Position numbers and translations under genes: made by a program. The notes beneath the pieces are model-generated. The model worked only from the letters and a program-made list of their open reading frames with translations. It had not been told where the DNA came from and searched no databases. A stretch of 64,000 nucleotides of DNA from Gentiana macrophylla (Eukaryota > Streptophyta > Magnoliopsida > Gentianales > Gentianaceae): NCBI GenBank assembly GCA_026214975.1, contig CM047809.1, positions 27,975,375 through 28,039,374 on the forward strand. Reading direction: 5' to 3'. The stretch's first letter is position 1. Each line of letters opens with the position of its first letter. Of the stretch, positions 37,192-49,732 are shown piece by piece.

Positions 37192-40100
37192 CCTTTTGGC
37201 AGGAGAATGTACATCAATGCGTAAGTTCTTGCACACTTGGAGAATTTGAGTAGAAATTTGACGGCTTATTAGCCAAGAAACTATAAACTCGTAGAAATAT
37301 CATACCGAATGACTACTCAAATCATGATAATGTGTCATTAGTGGATGGAAGAACCGTAAGGCTATTCAAGTGGAAAAGGTGAGTTTTTAAAACAAAGATA
37401 GAATTTGAACAATGCGATTCAAACTCGCTTTAATGCTAGTAGAAGAGATCACCCTACTTTTCATTGGTCCTGAAACCCCTAGTAAGCAAGGCGACAACCC
37501 CGTATCCAATCCAATATAAGAATCCAAATCTAGGTTATCATGAGATACCTCAATCGTAATCTACAATCATTACCTAGATCGATCCACAACATACCACTCA
37601 AAAGCATACGGCCACCCAAAGTTCAACTCAACCTGGAGGAGTTGATAAATGGGAGAAATTAATGGAAAATATGATGGGTATGATATCTACTCAAGCTCGA
37701 ATATGGAAACTATGATAACTTCTATGTGCAACTACCATGATATGAGTACACCGTAAAACATCTATGAGTAGACATGATACCGTAATGAGAATTATAGAAG
37801 CTTCATTACGGAATTTGGAATATCATTTGAGTAAGAGAAAGAGAACGTAAAACAAGAAACCTCGTGAGAGCCAAGTAATACCAAAAGAAACCGGGAGAGG
37901 TAAATGTCAAGTACTTACTAAGCTGGAAGGATCTGTGGAAGTAATGGATTAGAAAACATGAGAATTAATGAAGTAAATGATGATTTAGATGGTAAATATA
38001 AGAAGAATATGGAATCTAAAGTGGCCATTTCAAAACTAACCTTATCCAAATTTCAACCTAAATTCACATCGGTTCAACTCGAAAGGCATCACCACATCCA
38101 CCGTGATATTTTGAAGAAAAGGTACTTGAATGATGACACACTATGTCTTCAAAAGGCACAATCATTCAAGGAAGCTTTACCATCTTCATCTAACGATATG
38201 GCGGTAAAGGGAGGTATTCATTCTAACCCTACCGATCTTGAATTACTCCCCATTCCCGAGAAATGAAATGAAAAGATGAAGTTGATAATAAGTATGCATG
38301 TTTTCTTGACACTTTTCGGCACTTAAATATTAATATCCCTTTCATCGATGTTTGTAAGTGAGAGTTTAGTTTTGGAGTTAATCATGAGAGCGTTATCTTC
38401 AACATTTACAATTCATTAAAATATACATACATTACACTAGAATCTAGTTCTTGTGTAGACACTTTGTGTTCTCTTGTTTTGGATCGTACTTAACATGTGT
38501 GTAATTGAAGAAGATGACTTTAGCAATAATGTGAAAGCTTGCAAACCTAAAACTCGAGAATTAAAGGAAAAGGTCAAGAATCGTGTGGATTGGTGGAAAT
38601 TGTCTAACCTCTCGTTGGAAACCGGTATTGAAGAAGGATGCGGCGTGAGGATGACCCACCACCAAGACATTAGAAAACTAAAGCACGATAAAGTCCGCTA
38701 TAGACTATAAATGTAGTCAATGACGGGTACTATCCTTCTTTTACTCCTTAAGCATTTATTTTTAGTGGATTACGTGCTTAAATGTTACGTGGCTTTTGTG
38801 AGTAATTGTTAGAGTAACCTGCTTTGTTTAGTATATTATATTAGTTAATCATTATCATTTTGGTCGAGCAAACGACGTTAACTAAAAGCGCCACCGGAGG
38901 CAAATTCGTAAAATGTTAAATATAATAATTACTCATACTTTGATGATACTTTGCGAATACTTTGATTGATTTTCATTTTGTTTCACCAAGTCTTAGGATG
39001 AATGTTTGAATGTCATTAAAAAGGAAACGATTAGGTGGTTATCCAAAATCCCGATGAAAATCAAAGAGAAAATTCAAATGCGCCATTTCTGACTTATGTT
39101 GTTAGAACAATTTGAAATAACCTCGAGGATCCGGGTATAAAAGACTCAGAGTTAAAACTTTGTCACATTTTATATCATGATCTAGTCTGCTTTAAATTTC
39201 AAATAATGTGTGACATGTATTAGTTCAAATACTATGGAATTGTGGAGGTCATAACTTTAACCCACCCACCCACCCTTTGATATCATCCAAAGATTTGTTT
39301 TGACTTGTTTTAGTACACCATTGCTTTCCCAACCTCTTCTTATTTACACTCACTTTACATTGGGGACAATGTAAGTTCAGTAGTAGGCAGAGTCGTTGTT
39401 GGTCTGAAGAATGGCATTAATGCTTATTTTATATCAATAAATCTCTTAGTTTTCGATTTTTTTCGAGCATTATTTAGTTGATTAAAATAAATCAGATAAG
39501 GTATATATTTCATGGATTTGAAGATGTAATGATCAATTTGATGTGTATAACCAATGTGAACCGTAAGTACATTGTAATTCCAAATATATTTGTGTAACAT
39601 GAATTCCTTCACGTAGTTTTTGATATTGAAACGAAAATTTTAAATCAGATTCATTCAAGATCCTAGGTGGTTATTCTAGAGATTTGCAAAGAATTTAGTA
39701 CCTAACTTTTGAACGCAATCGTGAATATCTCAAGGTTTGAATGTGATAGAAAGGATATAAGTTAAGTTTATGAAAAGAAAATAAAAAAATAAATAAAGAT
39801 GAACTATCTATATGTTGGTTGTAGCTACCAATGATTTGAGTGCAAAGAGGCGCTATCACTAAACGCCCTATATCACTACATGAGGTTTAAAAGCTCCCAA
39901 TCGCCTCGATGATAGTAGTCCAAATTTGGGGTGGGTGTTATCACTAAACGCCCCTATTGCCGGAATGAAGGCATATGCTACACATGTGAAATTAAGTTCA
40001 TCAAAAGAAAAAAATTTTAAGCATGGTTAAAAACTTAGTTATCTTCTCGACTATCCTCAGTATAAATCGAATGATATGCTTTAGGATTATCCTAAGAAGT

Positions 40101-40386
40101 ACATGGGAGAACTTTGTGTGGAATCTGCTCTCGCTTATACCTAGGAAAGTCATTAGGACTGTCTCAATGGATATTTGTGTGTTTGCTTGAATTATTCAAG
40201 AGAGGATAGTGGAAATTGAAAAGGCTTGTCACACACACACTGCTATACATTTATATTAAGGTTAACGCTGCTTGTAATTCTAATGGTTGTATTATCTCGG
40301 TTGTTCCTTATACCTTATATCTTCATGAATTTATCTCTTATTCATTTTGTTTTATCGCTTGTTTTGATCGATGACGCACCAAAAGC
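37192..40386 (+). pseudogene. Interior remnant of the Athila-like element
   Basis: Decayed interior with no protease, RT or integrase motif that I can read, so pol appears deleted or destroyed. Open pieces at 37958-38266 (Lys/Ser-rich, unknown) and 38474-38710 (ELKEKVKNRVDWWKLSNLS and GCGVRMTHHQDIRKLK, unknown) may belong to gag-end or 3' open frames. A block CATTGGGGACAATGT at 39359-39373 resembles a sequence common shortly upstream of the 3' LTR in Athila-type elements. Confidence 0.5.
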
Positions 40387-40399
40387 TAAGTAGGGGTTG
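40387..40399 (+). other. Putative polypurine tract of the Athila-like element
   Basis: TAAGTAGGGGTTG, followed directly by TGATGAGAG. It fits the end of the interior. Confidence 0.6.
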
Positions 40400-40928
40400 T
40401 GATGAGAGATAAATTTATGATCGCTTTTATGACATTTCGCCATTTTCGATACCATTTTGAGCATTATTATATCAAATCAAGTCAAAATTACTAAGTTTTA
40501 TTCAAATGTATAAGTAGTAGTTATTATATAAATTATCGATTTTTATAAGTTTTTATAAGTTTTGTACCGGTTTAGTAATCGGAGTGTCGTGTCGATTTAC
40601 ACGTATATTTGTGGTATTTTTATTGCGATTTATAATAAACCAAAACCCCGAAAGTGACGACACTTTTGAAGTTAAAACATATCTTTTGAAGGGTGTAAGA
40701 ATGTGCCATGCCTTAAAAAGCTTCAAGTGGATCAACGCTTTCAGAATGCTATTATCGAATTATATCTTCGACGAACAAATGGTCCATCAAAAAGGCATTT
40801 TCTGAAGAAGAGTCCTTCATGAAAGTTGTAGATCTTTGAAAAAGCTTTCCAACGATTTTGAATCACGCCAATCGGAGGTCTACAACTCAAGATATGAATT
40901 TTTCAAGTTTCACTCAAAATCGGCAAAT

Positions 40929-41059
40929 CCGGATCGATCCTACTTTTCCGGATCGATCCGCGAAACAAAAATCGCCATAATGATGATTTCGCATATGGGG
41001 ATAGGCTTGGGATAATATATTTTATTCCCGGATCGATCCGCCCTTTCCTGATCGATCCG
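40929..41059 (+). promoter_or_regulatory. Four CGGATCGATCCG palindromes upstream of a TATA box
   Basis: Copies at 40929-40940, 40948-40960, 41028-41040 and 41048-41059, in two pairs with about 20 bp between starts. The last copy is 14 bp from the TATA box. Candidate binding site array in the LTR promoter; function unknown. Confidence 0.7.
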
Positions 41060-41177
41060 CTTCATTTTTATCTATATAAGACACCAAGAGGGATGAAAAG
41101 CTTTGCCCCTTTCTTTCCCATTTCTTTCTTCTCTCGCCCCTGCTCTTTCTTTTTTATTTTTTGTTTTGATGATCATA

Positions 41178-41290
41178 TATATATATACATGTATGATATA
41201 TATATATATATATATACACACCCTTCATGTATATATATATATTCTATATATGAATATCTATGTGATAGATCTATCTATATATATATAGAT
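41178..41290. repeat. Imperfect (TA)n microsatellite
   Basis: Several TATATATA runs broken by short spacers, just downstream of the LTR TATA box. Confidence 0.85.
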
Positions 41291-42415
41291 CTGATCTAGA
41301 TCTTTTCATCTCGCTTCTCTTTTAATTTTCTTTCTAGTTCGTATATACATATATATGTCCATGTATGTATGTATATATGTTTTTCACATATATAAATAAA
41401 ATGGTTATAGTATCGTTGTAATGGCGGAATAATTATCGAAGATTGTTGATTTCAAGCTTTGGCATGTTAGATCCTAGTGGAAACGAATTTGATTCGATAG
41501 TCATAACTGTAATATATTCTAAAATTGTTATGTTTATTATTTCTATTTCTATTTATATATGATATTAAACTAAAAATATATCTAGCCAAGATATGAATCA
41601 ATTAGTTAATCTTTTGGTAAAATGAATGATCGACTCGTAATAATGATTAAAATCAATTACATGAATCTCTTTCTTCTCGCGCTTCAATGAAACGTTAAAA
41701 TTGAAAGACCGGAGGGTAAAATTGGCCGAGTGAAAACGTGACAACGGAACCCGCTTCCTACCCGGGACAGATTTGTCCTAGAAAAACAAATTTTATTGAC
41801 ATTTGTACTCAAATCGTAATAATGTTAAATCATCTGCTTAATTGAAACTTAAACCGAAAGTTGAATCGTCCGGCTTTGACAACCGGAGCCTTTAAATAAA
41901 ATTGACCGCTTGACGAACGGAATGACTCCTTTTATCTAAAGGTAGATTTGTACTCGACCTGCTCGTAAAACCGTAATAAATATGGACCTTGGATCGATGC
42001 AATGGACATATGACAATTTCACACGCCGTGAGTGAGGAGTTGTCTAGCTTAGAGTACACCGTTCATTTATAATTGACCTCCTTGCAGCAAGGAAAAGATC
42101 TGCCTCATTTATTAACTAAAAAGATATATTGATTCAAGAACGTATTCTTGGCTGGATCCAAAATATATATTATATTAGTATTTATTTGTTTTATTTATCG
42201 CTTTACTAACATCTAACTCTAACATCTAACTACTAACATAATCTAACCCGAGGAAAATGATAAACCCGCGACTTAGATCGAAAGTTAATAATAGCTTCTG
42301 GTGTTTAACCCCACTTAAAAGAATTACCATGTTTTCCTCGAGGAATACGACCACTCACCGCATCAGAGCTACAATTTGACCCGGTACATCGCTGGTTAGG
42401 ATCTCAGATAGCCTA

Positions 42416-44180
42416 GAAAAGGTCCGTCAATGGTAAGCTAAGTTTCCAAATTCTCTTCAAAGAAGAACAAGTTATTCTACATGTTCAAGAATTTGTTCTT
42501 TGCCGACTCAGTTCTAGTTCAAAGAATCGTTCCTCTTCAGTTTTGATTCAACAAATTGATCTTCTGGCCGTTCAATATCTTTTTTGCAAATCGATTCCTC
42601 TTCCTTCTTTTCTTTTGGAACGATTTCGCTTCACCGACAAGCTCATTCAATTTCAAAGAAATTCTTTTTCCTCAGGTTGAGAAGTTTCAATGTTCTTGAA
42701 TGACTCTCATACTCAATTCTAGATGCTGATTTTTGTGGAGTGGATCTAGACTTGAGAGTAGCTTGAGCATGGTCATTGCTTCTAAGTCGATCAACCTTCC
42801 TCACCGCCGCTTTTCATCATCAAACTCATCTTCAGTGGTCTGTCTCTCGAGTGTCACCGCAGCAAAGGAAGGAACAACTTCTTCTTCAATTGTAGTTTCT
42901 TTATCAATGTTGACTTTTTCAGCTTGAACAGTTTGGTGGGGGTTTCTTCATTTAGTTTCTTTGTCGAGTTTTCAAAGAATCAAGTAGCGGATTTTGTTGA
43001 GAAGGCTCCAAAAATTTCTTTGCGCTTTCAAAGAAGTTTTTCTTGAATTGAAGCTTCCAAATTTTCTCTTCTTTTCTCTCAGCTCATCAACTTGTTCAAG
43101 AGCCTCAACGCCGCTCGAGGTTTCTTTGATCTTCTACATTTCTTCTTAGGTTCGATTTCTGTAAACCTCATATTTCCTCTTTCCATGTTTTTCTTCTTGG
43201 TTGCAATTTTCCGCCTACAATTGCGCTTTCTTTTTCTTTGCTATTCCAAAATGATCAAGAATTCTTTGACTAATATAGCAAGAGTCTTCTTAGGATAAAA
43301 TCGCCTTTCTTCACTTCGCTTTTCTTGGGTACATCAAAAGATTGTGCCATTAGTTGATCCGTAATGTACCTTTTCCAGCTTGAAATCTTCTTTGAACCAG
43401 ACGTATAAAGATATCCAATTTAAGCCGATAGATTGCTAAAGTTTCATGTGTTTCCAATCACGCAATTTGCCAACATCTTGGTAAGAAAATTGAACTCGTG
43501 TTTGAGTAGGCTTGTGCTTCCAAATTACAATACTGTGTTTCCGAATTCTATCAGAATAACTTTCCATAATTTCTCTTTATGCTCTTTGCTTAATTTGATG
43601 TAGATGTCGAACATCCAGATTTGTCGGCCAAAGATATTTGTTATTAGTCCTCATTGAATTGAATTTCTTTTCCATTAACAAAGGATTGTAAGGGTGTGAA
43701 CATATTCTCCTTCTATGGTCGCTCTTTCCAAATTCATAGAAGTCTCCATTGCTATCCGCATAAACGCTTTATAGATTAATATTGAACACTTGTTCCAAAC
43801 CCTTTATTTCCGAATCTTTGTTACAATTTCTTGGCGAGGGCCTCGATCATGAATTTAGCAATAAATTGATCAAGTGAGATGATCATTCCAGGTTCAAGTG
43901 AAGGCCATTATTTCGAGATCGAGTTAGATTAGAGATGTTTGAGATTTTAGAAAGAACTTCAAAGGATGATTATATGAAAACCGAGTGTAAGGAATTAATG
44001 GGAAAATATGACGGTATTTATAAGTGGTAGATAGAGCGGGTTGAAAGATCCGAGTGGATTCAAAACGCCTTGTCAAAAATCGCTGAGATTGCAAAAAGGT
44101 GATGAATGGAAAAGGTGAACGGTTAAGATTAATGTAGGTCACATCCGCTCATTATATGTAGCTAGTATCAAGAAATGCAA
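42416..44180 (-). pseudogene. Unidentified decayed coding region, probably retroelement
   Basis: Read on the minus strand: a TATAAATACC box near 44013-44023, then a leader, then ATGGCCTTC near 43910, stopped after four codons. Downstream pieces read as protein-like segments (NIFGRQIWMFDIYIKLSKEH near 43600, then a Lys/Ser/Thr-rich part near 42750-43100) with stops every 20-60 codons. The Lys/Thr-rich part resembles the variable open frames of plant retroelements, but I cannot name a family. It lies between the Athila-like LTR and copia remnant D, and could be part of D or a separate element. Confidence 0.35.
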
Positions 44181-45688
44181 GAGTGCAAAGGTATCTCCAA
44201 ATATAAATATCCAGCTTTGTCCTTATCCGTAACTTGTAGTAAAAGTCCTTCTTTGTTAATTCAAAACTCGCTTGTGAGTACAACTCGCTTTTTTAAGAAT
44301 TGCAACTTCTCGCCTCGCTTTTGATTTTCTCCCGCAAAATGTAATGAGAGATCTTTGGTACCCATACATACTGGGTTCTTTTTGATTAGTTTTTGGTAAA
44401 GGCTTGTTGATCTTAGCCTTAGTCTTTACATACCTATCTTGATATTTTGACTGAATAGAGTCAGCTTTCACAAATTTATGATGTTTTGGTTTAACAATCT
44501 TTGGTTCATTAAACTTGTGAAACTGATGAGATCTTGAAAATACCGGTGCATTCCAGTTTTCATCAGTAAGGAAGAGTCTTCCTTTCCCTTAATCTATTTT
44601 TCCATGAATGATTTTCATTCTTTAAGAATATGACTTGAATGTTCTTTTAATCGACCTTGATCAGCTTGTGCCTTTTCACCCTTCGATACCTTCTATAAAA
44701 TCTTTCAATCACTGCTTGCCACTAATCGATTTTAAAGTTTTTTCGCTTTTACTCGAGGTTGTGCCGAGTAATTGTCGGCTCTAACAATTTTGTCGCTTTT
44801 CGAGTTCTTGACTTTTGTGCAAATACAAACTTAAAAAGTAAATCGTACTAGTCCTGAACTTAGAAATTTATTGACTCACAAACCCTAAACCGTTCTCATT
44901 TCCAAATGGTTTTCCAGTTTTGAATTGAACGTTAAGTTGGATCAACTGATGATTCTGTGACGTTTATTACCTCTGTTAGTTCATTAGTTGAGCAAATCTC
45001 CTTAGTTCCATTATTAGCCTTGATATGATTGATCTTAGCATTCAATCTTAGAAATTCAAATTTTCAATAGATCTTTTCCTTTTGACATTCTCATAATTCT
45101 TTTGAATTACCTCTAATTTCTTTATAAGTATCTCCAAGGTTTCTTTGAAATCTTCATTTCTATGATTGTTCATGGCAGTGTGAGTGTTGAAAGTGGAAGT
45201 ACTTGTCTCATGATGTTTGACTGATAAGGGGTTTCAGTTTTTCATCTACTTCATATTCCAATATCTGCTTGTCTTTGTTTGATTTGACAGAGTTGTTCAT
45301 CAGATTGATTCTAAATAGTAGAATTTCTTCATCATTCTCACCATAGTCATTTCCTCCAAAGCTTATGGTTAGAGTCTCACCATTTTCTTCAGACTTTGTG
45401 ATGGATGGATCTTCAATGAATGTTTCAATCACCTTTTCTTGAGTATCGCCACCGTGAGCCTGCAATTTACTTTTGTATTCATCAAATATTAAAATGAACA
45501 GCTTTACAAATTTCTAAAGTGTTGTTGTTTGTCCATGATGCGCTTTGAAAAAATTTAAAGACTTGAGCAAACAATTTGATTTTGAGAATCACTAAGGTTG
45601 GTCATGGAAATAATCGATACCTCTATTACTTCGAGTAAACGAATCGATGTAGAGATTCAATGATGGATCTTTTTGGAATGTAAGCATC
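44181..45688 (-). pseudogene. copia D gag region remnant
   Basis: Minus-strand DNA directly downstream of a primer site and LTR. An acidic open piece at 45208-45465 (EKVIETFIEDPSITKSEENG) is followed by a coiled-coil-like part (NEDFKETLEILIKKLEVIQK near 45130). Near 44370 one frame reads TNQKEP and another VWVPKIS, as in the KGPKxxWVPK stretch just before protease in some long-LTR copia Gag-Pol proteins. No pol domain was recognised to the left, so D is probably truncated. Assignment rests mainly on the adjoining LTR. Confidence 0.5.
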
Positions 45689-45699
45689 GCTCGATACCA
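45689..45699 (-). other. Primer-binding site of copia D
   Basis: Minus strand TGGTATCGAGC, the initiator tRNA-Met-type site with one base missing, two bases from the LTR. Confidence 0.75.
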
Positions 45700-45701
45700 A
45701 T

Positions 45702-47390
45702 TGTTGGTCCTCTTGGAAAGGCTAACACAAGTTTAGAAGGGGTGAATAAACTTGTCACCAAAATGTTTCCCAAAACTCGAATCTTAAACCGCATTTAGTT
45801 CAACTTAAACTTGTATGGAGTTAAGCTAACTTAGCCGAGTATAAGTCAAAAGTGACTTATCATTAGCCGAGTTAACTAGCAATGGATTAAATTAAGCCTT
45901 TGAAAAATATGAATTATCGCTAATATGTCGACTCGGCCGATGTTTGCCGAGTATGTGAACTGGATTATTATAACTATAATGCAATAAATAGATGCGTAAT
46001 GTAAATAAACAACAATTATAGAGGTTCCGTGTGGTGTAATCATGTCACCCTCTTTCCTACGATGATGGAGGAAAATTCCACTAGAACTCTTTGAGGTGGC
46101 TCGCTTACAAAAAGTCCTAAACTGATAGTCCTTGATTAATCCCTTAGCTTCACTATCTAAACACTTGTAGAACAAAGTTGTATGGTCGCTTCTCAATTGT
46201 TTGAAACACTCGTCCTTGGAGGGTTGTCTTGCCTCCACCACCATCACAAACACAGCTTTTCCCGATCGCAGCTTCAACTATCCTTCACACCTTCTTGGTG
46301 TTTCACAATCTAAAACCTTGATAAAATCAAAGTTGAGACTTGAATCAATAACTATGATTCAATTTGTGATTTGAGCTTTCTTCTTCTAGATATACAAGTT
46401 ATGCACAAATTGCTATCCTTCAAATGATTGATCTTGATCTTTCTTTGAATGCTTATGAACACTTGAAGATATTTCTTGATCTTGCAATTAAGTCCTTAGC
46501 ATGAATTCTTTTGATTTACTTTCCCTTAAGATGAACTTTCTTGACTAGATTAATTCTTAGACTCCGCACTTCTTCTAATGGTAGAAGAAGACTATTTATA
46601 GGGTTTCTCTAACGGTTAGATCATTTGAATTTGAATCCTTATAGCCGTTAGTGGTCCCGCTTTTCTTTTGTATGTCGTTGTCCTTTCCGACATTCTCAGT
46701 GTCCAATAAGATTGCTTATCTTATAACAAATTGATTTGTCTTCAATTTTTCTTATCTTCGCTAAAAACCGATTCAAACATGACTTCGCTTCAGCTTTTAA
46801 GAGCATTAATCGAAGTTTTTACTCTTCTTAAAAATCTCAAGATTTATTCTTCATCCGATTATAATTGACTAAATCGTGAGTACACCATTTTCAATCGATC
46901 ATCTAAGATATCATTGTTCTTATGATTCTTAGTCCTTCATACAAGATCCATAAACTCAGTTCAGGTCATCACAATCTTGCCTGAAGTCTAACTTTACAGT
47001 CTCGACTTAGTCTTTATAAACTGAGTTTGAACCCTAAGTTCTTCAGTCTTCAATAAATGAGTCCAACCTCGCTTCTTCATTTCTATATAAGTCAATCGAG
47101 TCTGTGGTCCTCAAACTTACTTCTTCGGGCCATTGGTGTGTTCTTATGTCGCTTTTTACAAGATCTCTTTAGATCTCGCTTTCTTATAAATTATTTACTC
47201 AATTTCTCGGCCTAAACCTAGAACTATTACAAAGGTTTGTCCGATTAACTTATACAAATATCATACTCTATTATATCCTATACATTGATTTCTAGACATC
47301 TTTTGCTTTGCACTATAACAAATGAAGTTATGACACTTCATCAATGAGGCCTAAAACAATAATCGAATATGATGAATCATCATCAAAACA
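45702..47390 (-). repeat. 5' LTR of copia D
   Basis: Homologous over its length to the solo LTR 9090-10777. It starts TGTTGGTCC on the plus strand; the right end is blurred (between 47345 and 47390). A minus-strand CTATAAATAG box lies near 46587-46597. Confidence 0.82.
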
Positions 47391-47604
47391 TAAATTGATG
47401 AGTGATAGTCCGTTATTGTGTGAAATGCATGTCAATTGTTTAGTGCATGTTTCTTGGTTGTCAAATCAGATTTACGTATTTATCCCTCGCCTTTTGGTAA
47501 TCGCTCGTCTCATTTTTCTTGCTTTTCGTATATCACATTTTGGAGCAATAAAGAGTGAATCCGGGCTGAAAGAGTTAATGGGCCGAAGTAGAAAAGTCCA
47601 CGAA

Positions 47605-49143
47605 GAGATCTACTGATAACAGAGAAGCTTAAGTTAGGCCCGCAATCGTGGAGGCCCAAATTCATAATAGCAAGTACTTGGGCAACAAGAAATCGAGCCT
47701 CCGTGTTATGCATAAGTCGGCTAGGTTTAGGTTGTTTAAGTCGCTTTACATTGCCTATAAAAATCCTCAGAGCGCCATTGTAACATATACTTCCAACTCT
47801 TGTTAATAAAAGTTGTTGGGTTATGCTTTTGAGTTTTTCCATTGATTTCCTTCCCCAAGGCATCAACTAGCTTGAGTTGATCAAGCTATATCCGCAATAA
47901 TCAAAGGTATTAAGTTTTGAACGCTCTTCGTATTTTTACTATGGTAGATTAGCTTTCTATGCGATGTAATTAATATGCATATTTAACGCACCCGTAATTT
48001 ACCAAAATTAAACATAACAAGAATATGAAATTCCGCATCAGAATCACTGTGCTCGCAATTGCAACGGTCTATATCGCAATTGCAAGGCAACTTTTATGTC
48101 ACCCTAAATCGAGATTCAAATATCACCACGCTGATCGACATGTTTAAATAACGATAGGCTAGATCCGCCAATCTCATTTTGTATTCTTAAATTAATATGA
48201 AGGACTATTAGTGAAGTGATAGTTTGGACATAGTCCGATCAATCTTTAGGAATGTGCTAGTCATTGTCGATGGCTACCTAGTGAGGTTCTCGCCTCGAGA
48301 CAACACTTTCTAGAACTTATTGTGAGTGGGTTAATACAACAAACGAAGGAGGTTAATCAGACATAGGCGCTTACTATCCTCCTACAAATGGAAGTAAACA
48401 AGGTTAAAGAATTCCACCCGTAGCTAAAACTGACTTAAAACATAAGTTCTGATTGACTCGGGGAATTACGGGGGAAAGTAAACATAACGATTAATTATAC
48501 CAAGTTGGAGAGGTTAAGAGGAGGAATACCAATTTCTTTTTTGTCTTTACATTGGTCGTAGACCACTTTATGTGTTCTTAATTAGATTAGTACGCTTATT
48601 ATCAATGTTGCATTGTCTCCGTGGGATCCACCTTGATTCGCTTTTAGCTATACTACGATTGACCTAGTACTTTGCCAATATAAGCGACTAACGTGCGTGT
48701 AACGTCATTATTCTATATATGTTTTGTTAAATATTTAATATACAAACTATTTGTATTATGTTAAAATACTTAGACGGGTAATGCTCGTATAGCTTTGGAT
48801 ACTAAAGAAAACAATGAGATAGCGGAAAACTTGAGCCAAACCAAATGTTCTCATATAGTTTTGAACCCTAAAAACTATGAGATTCTTGAAAATCGACTCA
48901 ACCCAAACCATTTGTTTAGATATCTGTATTATTTCGATTTGTTTATTTCCTAACTTCACTATACATGACCAACCCGAACCAAAACCGAAACCATTTGTTA
49001 TCATAATTTTTTTGAAGTGTGTTTTCATATTATTTTGATTTGTTTACTTTCTAACTTCACTATACATGACCAACCGTAACTAAACCGAAATTCCCATATA
49101 TTTTTGGCACTAAAAATTCTATGAGATTCCTCGAAACCAAACC
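47605..49143. repeat. 1.55-kb direct repeat, copy 1
   Basis: Pairs with 49733-51285 in the same orientation with scattered differences. It contains CCTATAAAAAG, an AATAAAAG signal and an inner duplication (CTTCACTATACATGACCAACC twice), and it looks LTR-like. No coding region. Confidence 0.85.
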
Positions 49144-49177
49144 TATCCAAGTCGTGGAGATCTCAATAAGTGTCCAC

Positions 49178-49732
49178 ATGATCGCCCCATGGCTAAGGAA
49201 AATCTCAATAGTGTCAAAGCATGACAATCCACACCGTGATGCCATGAGGACTCCGGTCTTAGGATAATTACACAACTGCCACATACTACGACACTTAATG
49301 TAAGTGAGCTAGTCTAACGTACGCATTCTCTAATACACGTCCACGTACAGTCCAAGTGTCTCTACACTTAGATAGACGAGATCTATATCTATTTTCAATA
49401 AGATAGAAGACATCCAATACGTGCTTGTCTAATCATACTATCAATGCCCCGCTTTGAAAGTACATACGATTGAGATATTTAAGTATCAAACTTATTAAAG
49501 CGAATAGAGATCTAATCAACCATATTCACCATCATCGCTTCTCCATCACATTTCAACACTAAGGATGTTACTATATATTCAATAACATAATTGGTTCATT
49601 GAGATAAACAAAATATATAATAACTAAAGTGCTTTTATTATTCATAATAAAGTTATTATAATGAGCTAAACAGATCAGAACGACCTTACCCGGTCGGATC
49701 CGGTCCAACTCGATTGGGACACCATTTCAACA
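49178..49732 (-). repeat. Detached outer part of the copia C 5' LTR
   Basis: Homologous to 28321-28874, the LTR segment missing from the right LTR of C. It begins at the very position where that LTR breaks at the gap and ends AACA at 49732. Confidence 0.88.

Larger units (their letters stand above)
40400..42415 (+). repeat. 3' LTR of the Athila-like element, right end approximate
   Basis: Starts TGATGAGAG. It contains GAAAGTTGTAGATCTTTGAA...TTTCCAACGAT (40819-40858), a block characteristic of Athila-type LTRs; four CGGATCGATCCG palindromes; a TATATAA box at 41073-41079; and a (TA)n stretch. The right end was not located exactly; LTR-like DNA continues to about 42.4 kb. Confidence 0.6.
27243..49732 (-). 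mobile_element. Ty1/copia LTR retrotransposon C, with 13 kb nested in its 5' LTR
   Basis: Minus-strand element: 3' LTR 27243-28874 (outer end truncated), coding 28889-32783, leader, primer site at 34727-34737, and 5' LTR starting at 34739. The 5' LTR stops at 36001-36002, at the gap. The exact remaining part of the same LTR is at 49182-49732. The two parts add to about 1,814 bp, matching the 1,632 bp of the left LTR plus the 180 bp it has lost. I infer that 36002-49176 was inserted later. The outer left junction with gypsy gag lacks about 180 bp of LTR, so no target duplication of C itself remains. Confidence 0.75.

Noticed and set aside
45876..46277. 133-aa open frame on the minus strand
   Set aside because: It lies wholly within the D-family LTR, is not conserved as a frame in the solo LTR at 9090-10777, and has no domain.
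41700..48700. Apparent excess of CGCTT where related copies read differently
   Set aside because: I noticed several cases but cannot count them against background by eye; it may be ordinary divergence or base-calling bias.
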